Source: an uncultured Acetatifactor sp.
GTDB taxonomy: Bacteria > Bacillota > Clostridia > Lachnospirales > Lachnospiraceae
DNA: 40,053 bases
Direction of reading: 5' to 3'
Assembly: GCA_910579755.1 (NCBI GenBank)
Contig: CAJTVB010000031.1
Coordinates: 1 to 40,053, forward strand
Positions within the stretch are counted from its first letter, which is position 1; every line of letters starts with the position of its first letter. The position numbers and the translations under genes were made by a program. The notes below the pieces were generated by a model that worked only from the letters and a program-made list of their open reading frames with translations, was not told where the DNA came from and ran no database searches. Shown here piece by piece: positions 15,370 to 24,035 of the stretch.

Positions 15370-16419
15370 ATGGATAGCCGTAAGCCAAATGAAAATAAGG
15401 TTATTACGATTTATGATATTGCGCGGGAAGCGGGAGTTTCCGTTGCCACAGTCTCAAGAGTGCTGACCAACAGCGCCAATGTACGGCCCGAAAAGAAAGA
15501 AAAGGTCCAGTTTCTTATTAATAAATACAATTTTAAACCCAATGCCATGGCAAGGGGATTGTCGGATACCAAAAGCAAGGTGATCGGTATTATTGCGGCA
15601 GATGTGAGAAACTATTACTATGCCAATGTATTTGTTGCCTGTGAGATGGCGGCCCGGAAGGCCGGATATACGGTGCTTCTGTGCAATTCCTTCGGAGAAA
15701 AGGAACAGGAGGAGCGGCAGTTGGAAATGCTTTACGAGCAGCGGGTAGGGGCTGTGATTCAGCTGGGGGGCCGGGCGGACGATCTGACCAGCGATGTGGA
15801 ATATGTGGAGCGGGTGAATCAGATGATCAACAGTATTCCGCTGGTGGTTACCGGCAAGCTGGACGGTACCATGTGCAGCCAGGTGCAGATCGATGCCATG
15901 AGGGCTATCGATCTGGCCATGGAGCATCTCATCGACCTGGGACACAAGGAGATCGCGCTGGTAGGGGGCAGGATGGATGTTCTGGCTACCTTTGAAAAGC
16001 TGCAGAGATATAAGCAGATTCTGAATAATTATCAGCTGGACTATCATGAGGAGTATGTGGCTACGGGCGGTTACGATTATGAAACGGGTTACGACAGGAT
16101 GAATGAGCTGTTTGACTGTTCCAGGATACCCACGGCAGTTATTGCCATCAATGACTATGCGGCGGCGGGAGTCATGAGAAGCGTTATGGAGCATGGGCGG
16201 CGGGTTCCTGAGGATATTTCCGTTGTGAGCTACGATAACACAAAAATCACGGAGCTTTTGAGTCCTAAGCTGACCAGTGTGGACTACGATTATGAGGATT
16301 TTGGACAAAGGCTGGTAGAGACGGCAATTGCCGCCATTTCGGGAAAGGCCATGCCCAGGATTCAGCTTCTTACCCCCGAGCTTGTGGTCCGGGAGAGTAC
16401 TGCGGCGGTGAAAGAGTAA
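15370..16419 (+). CDS. LacI/GalR-family regulator of the glycan locus
   Basis: This 349-residue regulator has an N-terminal helix-turn-helix (about 12-46: TIYDIAREAGVSVATVSRVL, then a hinge helix NAMARGLS) and a periplasmic-binding-protein-like sugar domain (about 70-340). It stands alone before a terminator, directly upstream of the transporter genes, so it should control them in response to a sugar released from the polymer. Candidate operators are TGAAACGGGTTTCA at 16747-16760 and a related site at 16510-16523. I chose ATG 15370, with GAAGGGGG before it; a TTG one codon earlier is less likely. Confidence 0.92.
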   Translation: MDSRKPNENKVITIYDIAREAGVSVATVSRVLTNSANVRPEKKEKVQFLINKYNFKPNAMARGLSDTKSKVIGIIAADVRNYYYANVFVACEMAARKAGYTVLLCNSFGEKEQEERQLEMLYEQRVGAVIQLGGRADDLTSDVEYVERVNQMINSIPLVVTGKLDGTMCSQVQIDAMRAIDLAMEHLIDLGHKEIALVGGRMDVLATFEKLQRYKQILNNYQLDYHEEYVATGGYDYETGYDRMNELFDCSRIPTAVIAINDYAAAGVMRSVMEHGRRVPEDISVVSYDNTKITELLSPKLTSVDYDYEDFGQRLVETAIAAISGKAMPRIQLLTPELVVRESTAAVKE

Positions 16420-16462
16420 ACCGCCAGTGGGCTGAAGCAGGGAATAAAGGGATAAAGCGAGC

Positions 16463-16495
16463 CACATCCGTAAGAAAGTGCGGATGTGTTTTTTT
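16463..16495 (+). terminator. Rho-independent terminator after lacI-family gene
   Basis: CACATCCG (16463-16470) pairs with CGGATGTG (16481-16488), with a ten-base loop, and is followed by seven T residues. The rest of the gap 16420-16829 holds the cre-like site, two CCGCGGC copies 25 bp apart (16604, 16629), a 7-bp inverted repeat (16564-16598) and the next promoter. Confidence 0.85.
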
Positions 16496-16509
16496 CACTT
16501 TTTCCTATA

Positions 16510-16523
16510 TGAAAACGGTTTCG
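16510..16523. promoter_or_regulatory. cre-like / LacI-type operator
   Basis: TGAAAACGGTTTCG matches the CcpA cre consensus TGWAANCGNTNWCA at 13 of 14 positions. It lies 200 bp upstream of the transporter promoter and just after the regulator's terminator. It could bind CcpA or the local LacI-family protein. Confidence 0.5.
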
Positions 16524-16709
16524 GATACTTTGAAAAAATAAGAAAGCGGCAACCGGAACGAGGCTGAAAATAATGTTTTCCCGTAAATTTCTTTTCAGAA
16601 AACCCGCGGCATAACGATAATCAAAAATCCGCGGCAAACATATAGTTGTGAATAATGCACAAAAAGAAAGCTTATAAAAGTGTAAAATATACAATATTAT
16701 TTTTCCCTA

Positions 16710-16738
16710 TTGACAATATATAAATATATAACTAATAT
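16710..16738 (+). promoter_or_regulatory. Promoter of the glycan transporter operon
   Basis: TTGACA (16710-16715) and TAATAT (16733-16738) have a 17-base spacer in a very AT-rich stretch. The predicted start, near 16745, falls at the edge of the operator 16747-16760. Confidence 0.65.
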
Positions 16739-16746
16739 TATTTATA

Positions 16747-16760
16747 TGAAACGGGTTTCA
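16747..16760. promoter_or_regulatory. LacI-type operator at transcription start
   Basis: TGAAACGGGTTTCA has six-base perfect arms around GG. It lies immediately downstream of the -10, where a bound repressor would block RNA polymerase. It fits the LacI-family operator form and is one base off the cre consensus. Confidence 0.7.
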
Positions 16761-16829
16761 CATAGTATCTGTGCATAATGAATATTAACCCGGATCAGCA
16801 ACATTTTCCCAAAAAGAAGGAGGAAAGCT

Positions 16830-18917
16830 ATGAAAAAGAAAGCACTGGCAATGGTTTTAAGTGCAATGATGGCGCTTTCACTGGCGGGATGCGGCGGTGA
16901 CGGCGGCGACCAGAAGAGCAGCCAGCCCTCTGATTCCAGTCAGCCCTCTACGGAGGAGAGCAAATCAGAGGAATCTTCATCCGACGCAGGGGAGGCAGGC
17001 AACGAGGTTTCCGGAGAACCTGTGGTAATCCGTTATGGCACCCACTGGATCAATGATCTGGATCCTTATCATACGGATGATGTGTCGGGCGACTATACCA
17101 TGGAGGAATCCCGGAGACAGGCTTCCATAAAAGCGCTTGAGGCCATCAAGGAAGCCTACAATGTGGAGTTTGAGTTTTTACAGTATCCCAATGACGTATC
17201 AACAGATTTGATGACCAGCGTACTGGCGAATGATCCCATTTGTGATATTGCGCTTCTGTGGGGCGGCGTGGAGCCCACCATTCTTTCCCAGAACGTGCTG
17301 CAGGATCTCAGCGGCTATGCGGATCTGTTTACAGATGAGGAAAGCTCCTGGATGCTGAAGGATTCCATGTTCGGCGGCAGCTATCTGCTGAACAACGAGA
17401 CGCCCTTTATGACGTATTTCCCGCTGATCGTAAACCTGACCATGCTGGAAAAGGTGGATGCCTTAAAGGACGAGAACGGAAAGACCATTTATCCGATGGA
17501 TCTGTTTAAAGAAGGCAACTGGACCTGGAGCGCCTTCCAGGATTATCTGCAGAAGGTGCAGGCTTACTACGCTAACGTAGAGGCTCCCGACGGTACTGTA
17601 TATGACTTTGTGCAGGCATATGAGACCGACCACCGTTATGCGGCGCTGGCAGCCATTCATGCCAATGGCGGAGCTATCTTTGACGGTGAGGTAACGGCGG
17701 ATTCCGACAAGACTATCGAGGGTGTGAATTTTATCAAGCAGCTGATGGATGCGGAGCTGATGGTAGACTGCGATACATATGATAATGGATATACTCCTCA
17801 GTGGGGTGTGGGCGGAGACGACTTCCGGAGAGGCGGTACTGTATTTACAGATGCCCAGAACTGGAACATCGGCTGGTATGCTTCCGAATGTGCCGAGAGG
17901 AACGAGAGTATCGGTATTATTCCCTGGCCCAGACCTGACCGTCTGGATTTTGACAGCGAGGAATATATGCAGAGCACCAACGGCGGCAACAGCTGTGCTA
18001 TCTTGAAGGGTGTAAGCCCCGAAAAGACAGAGCTGGCTCTTAAGTCCTATATCCTTTACTGGCAGACATTCTATAAGGTACTGGGCGGCGTGGAGACAGT
18101 AGCCGAATACAGCGAGGCCACAGCAGTGTCCGATCTGGCCAACTATGGAGTGGACGTATACAATGAGACCTACGGACAGGATCTGATCGACTGCTTTACT
18201 TATATCAGAACCCATATGAATATGAACTTTGCTCATATGATGGGTCTGTGGGATAACACCTGGGAAGCGATCCTGGGCAAATCTCTCTACGGTATGGACG
18301 GCATGAGCTCCTATGACGTAGCGATCAAGGCAAATATTTCCGACCTGACCAACAAAACTGACAACATCGCAGCAATCCTGCAGACAGATGAGGTTCATGA
18401 CAATCAGCCGCCTAAGGTGACCAAGGAAAATGTACTTCTGGTAGCAGGAACGGATGCAGCCGGCGTTGACTGGACCACATACTTTACCGCAGAGGATTCC
18501 GTGGACGGCGTGATTACTGTAACGGCGGACAATATTACCGTCAGCGAGGAGCTGGATCTGTCCACTCCCGGAAAGTATGATGATGCCGTAGTTGTAAAGG
18601 TTTCCGACAGCTCAGGCAACGAGAAAGAAGAGAAGATTACGGTAACCGTATACAATGGGGACAATACCACTGCTCCTACGGTTGAAGCAAAGGCTGAACT
18701 GCCTGTGGTGGCTCTGAATACGGAGACCTCCGGCATTAACTGGAAGGATTTTGTGGAATCGGCAGTGGATGTGGACGGATTGGATGTGAGCGACAATATT
18801 ACCGCTGATCTTTCTCAGCTGGATACCACCACACCCGGCGCTTATGAGGTGGTGCTCACCGTGGCTGACTTTGCCGGAAACGAGAGCAGCATTACCGTGG
18901 AGGTTACGGTGGAATAA
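16830..18917 (+). CDS. Sugar ABC transporter solute-binding lipoprotein with Ig-like tail
   Basis: This 695-residue lipoprotein (SLAGC, lipidated Cys21) starts with a Ser/Glu/Asp-rich spacer (22-60). A type 1 extracellular solute-binding domain (about 65-520) follows, with Trp/Tyr-rich stretches likely to stack on sugar rings (WIND, WTWSAF, WNIGWY, IPWPRP). Two Ig-like domains of about 85 residues follow (DUF5011/HYR-like: from NQPPKV, and from TTAPTVEA; each ends with a GNE or NESS strand). Binding proteins usually have 420-550 residues, so the Ig tail is an addition, perhaps a wall spacer or glycan-binding part. It is first in the operon, after a strong AAGGAGG. Which permease pair it serves is unclear. 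Confidence 0.88.
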   Translation: MKKKALAMVLSAMMALSLAGCGGDGGDQKSSQPSDSSQPSTEESKSEESSSDAGEAGNEVSGEPVVIRYGTHWINDLDPYHTDDVSGDYTMEESRRQASIKALEAIKEAYNVEFEFLQYPNDVSTDLMTSVLANDPICDIALLWGGVEPTILSQNVLQDLSGYADLFTDEESSWMLKDSMFGGSYLLNNETPFMTYFPLIVNLTMLEKVDALKDENGKTIYPMDLFKEGNWTWSAFQDYLQKVQAYYANVEAPDGTVYDFVQAYETDHRYAALAAIHANGGAIFDGEVTADSDKTIEGVNFIKQLMDAELMVDCDTYDNGYTPQWGVGGDDFRRGGTVFTDAQNWNIGWYASECAERNESIGIIPWPRPDRLDFDSEEYMQSTNGGNSCAILKGVSPEKTELALKSYILYWQTFYKVLGGVETVAEYSEATAVSDLANYGVDVYNETYGQDLIDCFTYIRTHMNMNFAHMMGLWDNTWEAILGKSLYGMDGMSSYDVAIKANISDLTNKTDNIAAILQTDEVHDNQPPKVTKENVLLVAGTDAAGVDWTTYFTAEDSVDGVITVTADNITVSEELDLSTPGKYDDAVVVKVSDSSGNEKEEKITVTVYNGDNTTAPTVEAKAELPVVALNTETSGINWKDFVESAVDVDGLDVSDNITADLSQLDTTTPGAYEVVLTVADFAGNESSITVEVTVE

Positions 18918-19002
18918 GACGCCGGCCTGCGGAATGGAGCCGTGGAATAAAGTAAGAAAGAACTTGATATAAACCGGGACGTACCGGAACGGTTACAACG
19001 TA

Positions 19003-19055
19003 AAAGAGATAGGATAAGGGCAGGCGGCTGAGGCAGTCTCCTGCCCTATCTCTTT
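19003..19055 (+). terminator. Intra-operon stem-loop after the first binding protein
   Basis: AAAGAGATAG (19003-19012) pairs with the stretch to 19055, and GGCAGG (19019-19024) with CCTGCC (19040-19045), with a bulge between. A TTCTTCTTT tail follows without a clean T run. It is probably a partial terminator or a 3' stabiliser raising expression of the binding protein over downstream genes. Confidence 0.5.
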
Positions 19056-19067
19056 CTTCTTTGCAAG

Positions 19068-19088
19068 ATGCATTACAGCATAATGCAT
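19068..19088. repeat. Short hairpin in the intergenic leader
   Basis: ATGCATTA (19068-19075) and TAATGCAT (19081-19088) are exact complements around a five-base loop. It is the second of three successive stem-loops in the 367-base gap 18918-19284. Confidence 0.5.
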
Positions 19089-19155
19089 TGTATCTGGCCA
19101 TCTGCCTGCCAACTGCTTTGTTTTTCTGCGATAAGTGCTTTTTAAATTTACGCAT

Positions 19156-19200
19156 CACAATATATGATGATGACGCTGGATATCGCCCTCATATATTGTG
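19156..19200. repeat. 12-bp perfect inverted repeat before second binding protein
   Basis: CACAATATATGA (19156-19167) and TCATATATTGTG (19189-19200) are exact complements with a 21-base loop. No T tract follows. It may be an operator or an RNA hairpin controlling the gene at 19285; only a weak promoter candidate (TTGTTT at 19118) was seen nearby. Confidence 0.5.
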
Positions 19201-19284
19201 GTACGAATCTTTCAAAGGTACCCTTAGAGAAAGCGGGCAGAGCAGATGGAATGAGTGTATAGAAAAGCACGGAGAGGTAGGCTT

Positions 19285-22221
19285 ATGAAATCTGTAAACA
19301 AAAGCATGATCATTAAAATAGCGGTCTGCTCCATCGCAGCTCTCATAGTGATCCTGCTGGCAGTGAGTATGATAAGCAACAGCACTGCCCAGGAGAAAAA
19401 TGCTGTTCCGCAATCCGGTGTGATCTCTTATGAGGAAAGCTATGAGGATTATCTTACAGAGCACGGATATCAGGGAGATCTGTCTGAAGACACCGTCGAG
19501 GTGGATCTGAGCAATTATAAGGTGTCGGAGGGGATGACGGCCTATGCGGGAGAGCAGGGGATTGTCACCGAGGACAAGGGAACCATAGAATGGAATTTCC
19601 GGGTGGAGAAAAGCGGATTTTATAATCTGAAGCTGGGTTATATCGCCCTGCCCGGCACCACGTCCGATATTCAGAGAAAGGTCTACATAGACGGAGAGCT
19701 TCCCTATGAAGCTCTTTCTCAGGTGGTTATCAGCAGATATTGGACGGACGGTGAGATTCGGGTGAAAAACAATAATGAGATTCGTCCGGAAAGCATTGAG
19801 GTTTACTCTGAACAGGACTGGTTTGTGGAGGACTATCAGAGAAGGAACAACGAGCCCCTTATATTTTATCTGGAGGCAGGCACGCATACCATTTCCTTTG
19901 AGGCCATCAAGGAGCCGCTGGAATATACATCCCTGACCTTCTGCAGGAAAGAGTCCGCACCTTCCTACGGGGAGGCTGTGGCGGAGCTTAAAAATCTGTA
20001 CTCTGTCTACAGCGGCGGGACACTGATCGGGCAGGCAGAACGTAAGGAGGGCATCACGACGGATATTGTCAAAAGCTCTTCCTCCATTAATATTCAGAAA
20101 AACTATTCCGACAGCAGACTGGAGCCCTATCACCCGTACCACATTCTGTATAACACCATCGGAGCCGAGGACTGGTCCCAGCCGGGAGATTCCATCAGCT
20201 GGATCGTGGAGGTGGAACAGGAAGGCCTGTATGAGCTGAGTCTTAAGGGCAGACAGAATATGAACAGGGGTGTTACCAGTTACCGGAGAGTTTATATCAA
20301 CGGTGAGGTGCCCTATGCGGAGATGATGTCTGTTGGATTTGCCTTCCAGACATCTATGAATAATTATACCCTTGTCGATGAGAACGGCGAGCCCTATCTT
20401 TTCCATCTGAAGGCAGGAACCAACACCATTACCTTTGAAAACGTTATGGGTCCTATGGGCGGTATTATCACCCAGGTGGAAGAGAGCATGAGCGCCCTGA
20501 ACAGCATGTATTTAAAGGTGGTTCAGCTGACGGGTCAGTCTCCCAGCAAATTTATCGATTATGAGATTGTGCGTAATATCCCGGATTTTACCGAAACCAT
20601 GGGAGAGCAGGCGGAGGTTCTGCGCCGGATCGTGGATGAAATTGTTGCGATTACCGGTGAAAAAGGCGAGAACACCACTCTGCTTGAAAAAATGGCCACA
20701 GAAGCGGCGGAGCTGGCAGAGGATCCGGAAAGTGTCACAGAGGAACTGAATCAGCTGAAAAATAATATTTCTGCTCTGGGCACCTGGCTGGTGAATGTGG
20801 CGGATATGCCGTTGGAGGTGGATTATCTGGCTCTGTCTGCTCCGGGGGCCCAGCTTCCAGAAGCACAGGATAGCTTCTGGGCAGGGGCATGGAACGGAAC
20901 GGTAAGATTTTTCTCCACCTTTGTGGTGAAGGACAGCCAGATTTCTCAGGATGCAGGAGGAGCAGATTCCATCAAGGTATGGCTGGCATCCTACGGCAGA
21001 GAACAGGCACAGATGATTCAGAACATGATAGACGAGGACTTTACGCCCAATACGGATATATCCGTGAATCTGCAGCTGATTCCGGTGGACGTGGTGCTGC
21101 GGGCGGCTCTGGCAGGCAACGGTCCTGATGTGGTAATCGGTCTTGGGCAGGGAACTTTACAGGACTTTGCCATGAGAAATGCGGTGGTGGAGCTTTCCTC
21201 TCTGGAAGGCTTCGAGGAAGCCACAGAGCGGTTTTACCAGAGCACCCTGGATTCAGCCGGCTTTCAGGGAGGCACCTACGGAATACCGGAGCAGGCCACC
21301 TTTATGATGCTGTTTACCAGGGATGATATTCTGGGTGAGCTGGGGCTGGAGCCTCCCACAACATGGACAGAGCTTTTGGAAATTATTCCTGAGCTGCAGA
21401 AGCACAACTACAATGTGTATGTGCCCAACGTTCAGCAGACGGAAAATTCCCTGATCGGAACCAGTATCGAGTACAACATGCATCTTTATCAGTCGCTGGT
21501 GCTCCAGAGTGGAGGAGATGTGTATATCGGCGAAGGAAATGATTACGGCATCAAGAGCGGCCTGGATTCGGATGAGGCCACAGAAGCCTTCAAGGACTAT
21601 ACCGATTTCTTTATCAGCTATGGTCTGGATGTGCAGCTGGACTTTGCAAACCGTTTCCGCACGGGAGAGGTGCCGGTAGGAATTATTAATTATACCATGT
21701 TTAATGCACTGGAGATTTTTGCCCCTGAGATCAAGGGACAGTGGAGCTTCCATCCGCTGCCGGGAATGGAGCAGGAGGATGGAAGTATAGACAATACCTT
21801 TGTGGTGGATACCGTACAGTCGGTGATTATGGCGGCGACGGATAATGTAAACGATTCCTGGGAATTTGTCAAATGGTGGACCAGCACAGATACGCAGCTT
21901 TCCTTTGCCAATTCGCTGGAGTCCCTGATGGGAACCAGCGCCAGATACGCCGCGGCGGATCCGGAGGTGCTCAGGCAGCTTCCCTGGAGCAATGCCGAGC
22001 TGGAAAATCTTCTGGGACAGTTTGAGCATACCGCAGGGCTCCCTGCTGTGCCGGGAAATTATATGACCACCCGTATGGTGCAGTATGCCTTTAACGATTC
22101 TGTGGCGGAAAATGCGAACCCCAGAGAAACGCTGTATCTGAATATCAAGGATATCAATGAGGAGCTTACAAGGAAACGGCAGGAGCTTCACCTGTCCACG
22201 GCGGAAGAGAGGGAGGATTGA
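19285..22221 (+). CDS. Membrane-anchored solute-binding protein with two N-terminal beta-sandwich modules
   Basis: The 978-residue protein has a single N-terminal membrane segment or uncleaved signal (about 9-30), not a lipobox. Two related modules follow (about 70-225 and 290-400). Each has an EWNFRVEKSGFYNL or SWIVEVEQEGLYEL strand, a VYIDGELPY or VYINGEVPY turn, and an AGTHTISFE or AGTNTITFE strand, the pattern of CBM6/35-like carbohydrate-binding folds. A helical linker (about 430-510) leads to a type 1 solute-binding domain (about 560-960: GPDVVIGLGQG, GIPEQATFMMLFTR, VKWWTS). It could capture polymer and hand oligosaccharides to the permeases. ATG 19285 follows GGAGAGG by seven bases; an upstream GTG at 19255 is rejected. 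It is about twice the usual binding-protein length. Confidence 0.85.
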   Translation: MKSVNKSMIIKIAVCSIAALIVILLAVSMISNSTAQEKNAVPQSGVISYEESYEDYLTEHGYQGDLSEDTVEVDLSNYKVSEGMTAYAGEQGIVTEDKGTIEWNFRVEKSGFYNLKLGYIALPGTTSDIQRKVYIDGELPYEALSQVVISRYWTDGEIRVKNNNEIRPESIEVYSEQDWFVEDYQRRNNEPLIFYLEAGTHTISFEAIKEPLEYTSLTFCRKESAPSYGEAVAELKNLYSVYSGGTLIGQAERKEGITTDIVKSSSSINIQKNYSDSRLEPYHPYHILYNTIGAEDWSQPGDSISWIVEVEQEGLYELSLKGRQNMNRGVTSYRRVYINGEVPYAEMMSVGFAFQTSMNNYTLVDENGEPYLFHLKAGTNTITFENVMGPMGGIITQVEESMSALNSMYLKVVQLTGQSPSKFIDYEIVRNIPDFTETMGEQAEVLRRIVDEIVAITGEKGENTTLLEKMATEAAELAEDPESVTEELNQLKNNISALGTWLVNVADMPLEVDYLALSAPGAQLPEAQDSFWAGAWNGTVRFFSTFVVKDSQISQDAGGADSIKVWLASYGREQAQMIQNMIDEDFTPNTDISVNLQLIPVDVVLRAALAGNGPDVVIGLGQGTLQDFAMRNAVVELSSLEGFEEATERFYQSTLDSAGFQGGTYGIPEQATFMMLFTRDDILGELGLEPPTTWTELLEIIPELQKHNYNVYVPNVQQTENSLIGTSIEYNMHLYQSLVLQSGGDVYIGEGNDYGIKSGLDSDEATEAFKDYTDFFISYGLDVQLDFANRFRTGEVPVGIINYTMFNALEIFAPEIKGQWSFHPLPGMEQEDGSIDNTFVVDTVQSVIMAATDNVNDSWEFVKWWTSTDTQLSFANSLESLMGTSARYAAADPEVLRQLPWSNAELENLLGQFEHTAGLPAVPGNYMTTRMVQYAFNDSVAENANPRETLYLNIKDINEELTRKRQELHLSTAEERED

Positions 22222-22222
22222 G

Positions 22223-23125
22223 ATGGGCGGTAAAAAGGAACCCTTTGCACTGGTCTGGAAGAAACATAAGTATAAATACATAATGATCGCGCCCTTTGCC
22301 GTGATTTTTATCGTGTTTACCCTCCTGCCGGTGCTTGTTGCCATATTTTTGAGCTTTACCACCTTTAACATGGTGGAAGCGCCGGAATTTGCCGGACTGG
22401 ATAATTACGTCAAGCTGATGGTGCATGATCCCATCTTTCTGACGGCCATAAAAAATACTTTGTTTTTTGCTATTGTCACAGGCCCTTTAAGCTATATTAT
22501 GTGCTTTCTGTTTGCCTGGATGGTCAATGATCTGCCCAGAATACCAAGAGCAATTATGACCCTGGTATTCTATGCGCCCTCCATATCGGGAAATGCCTAT
22601 CTGGTATGGAAGCTGCTGCTGTCCTCGGACTCCTACGGATGGGTCAACGCCTGGCTGATGAAGCTGGGGATCGTTCAGGAGGCGGTGACCTGGCTGGTGA
22701 AGAAGGAATATATCATGCCCATACTGATCATTGTTCAGCTGTGGCTGAGCCTGGGCGTCAGTTTCCTGACCTTTATCGCCGGCTTCCAGAGCCTGGATAA
22801 ATCCCAGCTGGAGGCAGGAAGCGTGGAAGGAATCAAGAACCGCTGGCAGGAGCTGTGGTATATTATTCTGCCTTCCATGAAGCCTCAGCTGATGTTCGGC
22901 GCGGTGATGCAGATTACCAGCTCATTGTCGGTATCACAGCTTTCCATCGACCTGGTGGGATTCCCTTCCGTCAGCTATGCGGGTCATACCATACTGACCC
23001 ATCTGCATGACTTCGGTAACGTAAGGTACGAGCTGGGATACGCCTGTACCATTGCGGTGATCCTGTTCTTCATCATGCTGTTCTGTAACATTATCGTGCA
23101 GAAGATGCTGAGAAAGCTGGGGTAA
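22223..23125 (+). CDS. MalF-type sugar ABC transporter permease (first pair)
   Basis: This 300-residue inner-membrane protein has six membrane segments; the first begins KYIMIAPFAVIFIVFTLLP. The ATPase-contacting EAA loop is EAGSVEGIKNRWQELWYIILPSMKP (in part), near residues 200-220. It pairs with the next gene to form the channel for the large binding protein encoded just upstream. ATG 22223 follows GGGAGG by six bases and lies two bases after the previous stop. No ATPase gene lies in the locus, so a shared MsiK/MsmK-like ATPase elsewhere must energise it; this sharing is common in Firmicutes. Confidence 0.9.
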   Translation: MGGKKEPFALVWKKHKYKYIMIAPFAVIFIVFTLLPVLVAIFLSFTTFNMVEAPEFAGLDNYVKLMVHDPIFLTAIKNTLFFAIVTGPLSYIMCFLFAWMVNDLPRIPRAIMTLVFYAPSISGNAYLVWKLLLSSDSYGWVNAWLMKLGIVQEAVTWLVKKEYIMPILIIVQLWLSLGVSFLTFIAGFQSLDKSQLEAGSVEGIKNRWQELWYIILPSMKPQLMFGAVMQITSSLSVSQLSIDLVGFPSVSYAGHTILTHLHDFGNVRYELGYACTIAVILFFIMLFCNIIVQKMLRKLG

Positions 23126-23137
23126 GGAGGGATAGCT

Positions 23138-24025
23138 ATGAAGGTGATCGCATTTATAAAAAACAAGTACTATCGTAGAAAATTTAAGAGGCGCAACCGG
23201 AGTATCGGCGGGGATGTGATTCTTTTCGTGGTATTGGCATTCTTTGGAATATTCAGCCTGTTTCCGCTGCTTTATACCCTGACCAGCGCATTTAAACCGT
23301 TTTCGGAGATTTTTATGTATCCGCCGAAGCTGACGGTGGAAAACCCTACGCTGAACAATTTTTTTGACCTGGGAACCATCATTGAGGACTTTACGATTCC
23401 GTTGTCCAGATACATATTCAACACACTGGTAATCACGGGGCTGGGAACCTTCGGAACGGTGCTTCTGGGCTCCATGGCGGCTTATCCTCTGGCGAAATAT
23501 GAATTTCCCGGTTCAAAGCTGATGAGCAATATTATTGTCTATGCCCTGATGTTCAGCACCTCGGTGACGGCCATTCCAAACTACCTGATCATGAGCGCAC
23601 TGGGAATTGTGGACACCTATTGGGCGGTGATTCTGCCCGCGGTGGGAGGTACTCTGGGATTGTATCTGATGAAAAACTTTATGGTGCAGGTTCCGGACGA
23701 TATGCTGGAGGCCGCCAAGATCGACGGAGCTACGGAGTTCAAGACCTTCTGGAAGGTGGTGATGCCGCTGTGCAAGCCCGCGTGGATCACACTGGTGATT
23801 CTGTCCTTCCAGCAGATGTGGGGAACCACGGGCGGCGTCTTCATTTATTCGGAGGAGCTCAAGCCCCTGAGCTATGTGCTTTCCCAGCTGGTCAGCGGCG
23901 GAATTTCCCGGACAGGTGTGGCCTCGGCAGTATCGCTGCTCATGTTGATCGTGCCCATCGGCGTGTTCGTGTTCTCCCAAAGCAACGTGATCGAGACCAT
24001 GGCCACCTCGGGCATCAAAGGATAG
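23138..24025 (+). CDS. MalG-type sugar ABC transporter permease (first pair)
   Basis: A 295-residue permease with six membrane segments and the EAA motif EAAKIDGATEFKTFWKVVMP in the last cytoplasmic loop. The segment LGSMAAYPLAKYEFPG is typical of the family. It forms a heterodimer with the MalF-type protein just upstream. A strong AAGGAGGG site precedes the ATG, 12 bases after the previous stop. In this family the C-terminus faces the cytoplasm. Confidence 0.9.
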   Translation: MKVIAFIKNKYYRRKFKRRNRSIGGDVILFVVLAFFGIFSLFPLLYTLTSAFKPFSEIFMYPPKLTVENPTLNNFFDLGTIIEDFTIPLSRYIFNTLVITGLGTFGTVLLGSMAAYPLAKYEFPGSKLMSNIIVYALMFSTSVTAIPNYLIMSALGIVDTYWAVILPAVGGTLGLYLMKNFMVQVPDDMLEAAKIDGATEFKTFWKVVMPLCKPAWITLVILSFQQMWGTTGGVFIYSEELKPLSYVLSQLVSGGISRTGVASAVSLLMLIVPIGVFVFSQSNVIETMATSGIKG

Positions 24026-24035
24026 GAGGTTCAGG

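Noticed and set aside
15454..16467. 337-residue minus-strand frame opposite the lacI-family gene
   Set aside because: The sense frame encodes a full LacI-family protein; the antisense product is His/Ile-rich with no domain.
19189..20406. 405-residue minus-strand frame opposite the second binding protein
   Set aside because: Antisense shadow of a clear coding gene, without its own start signals.
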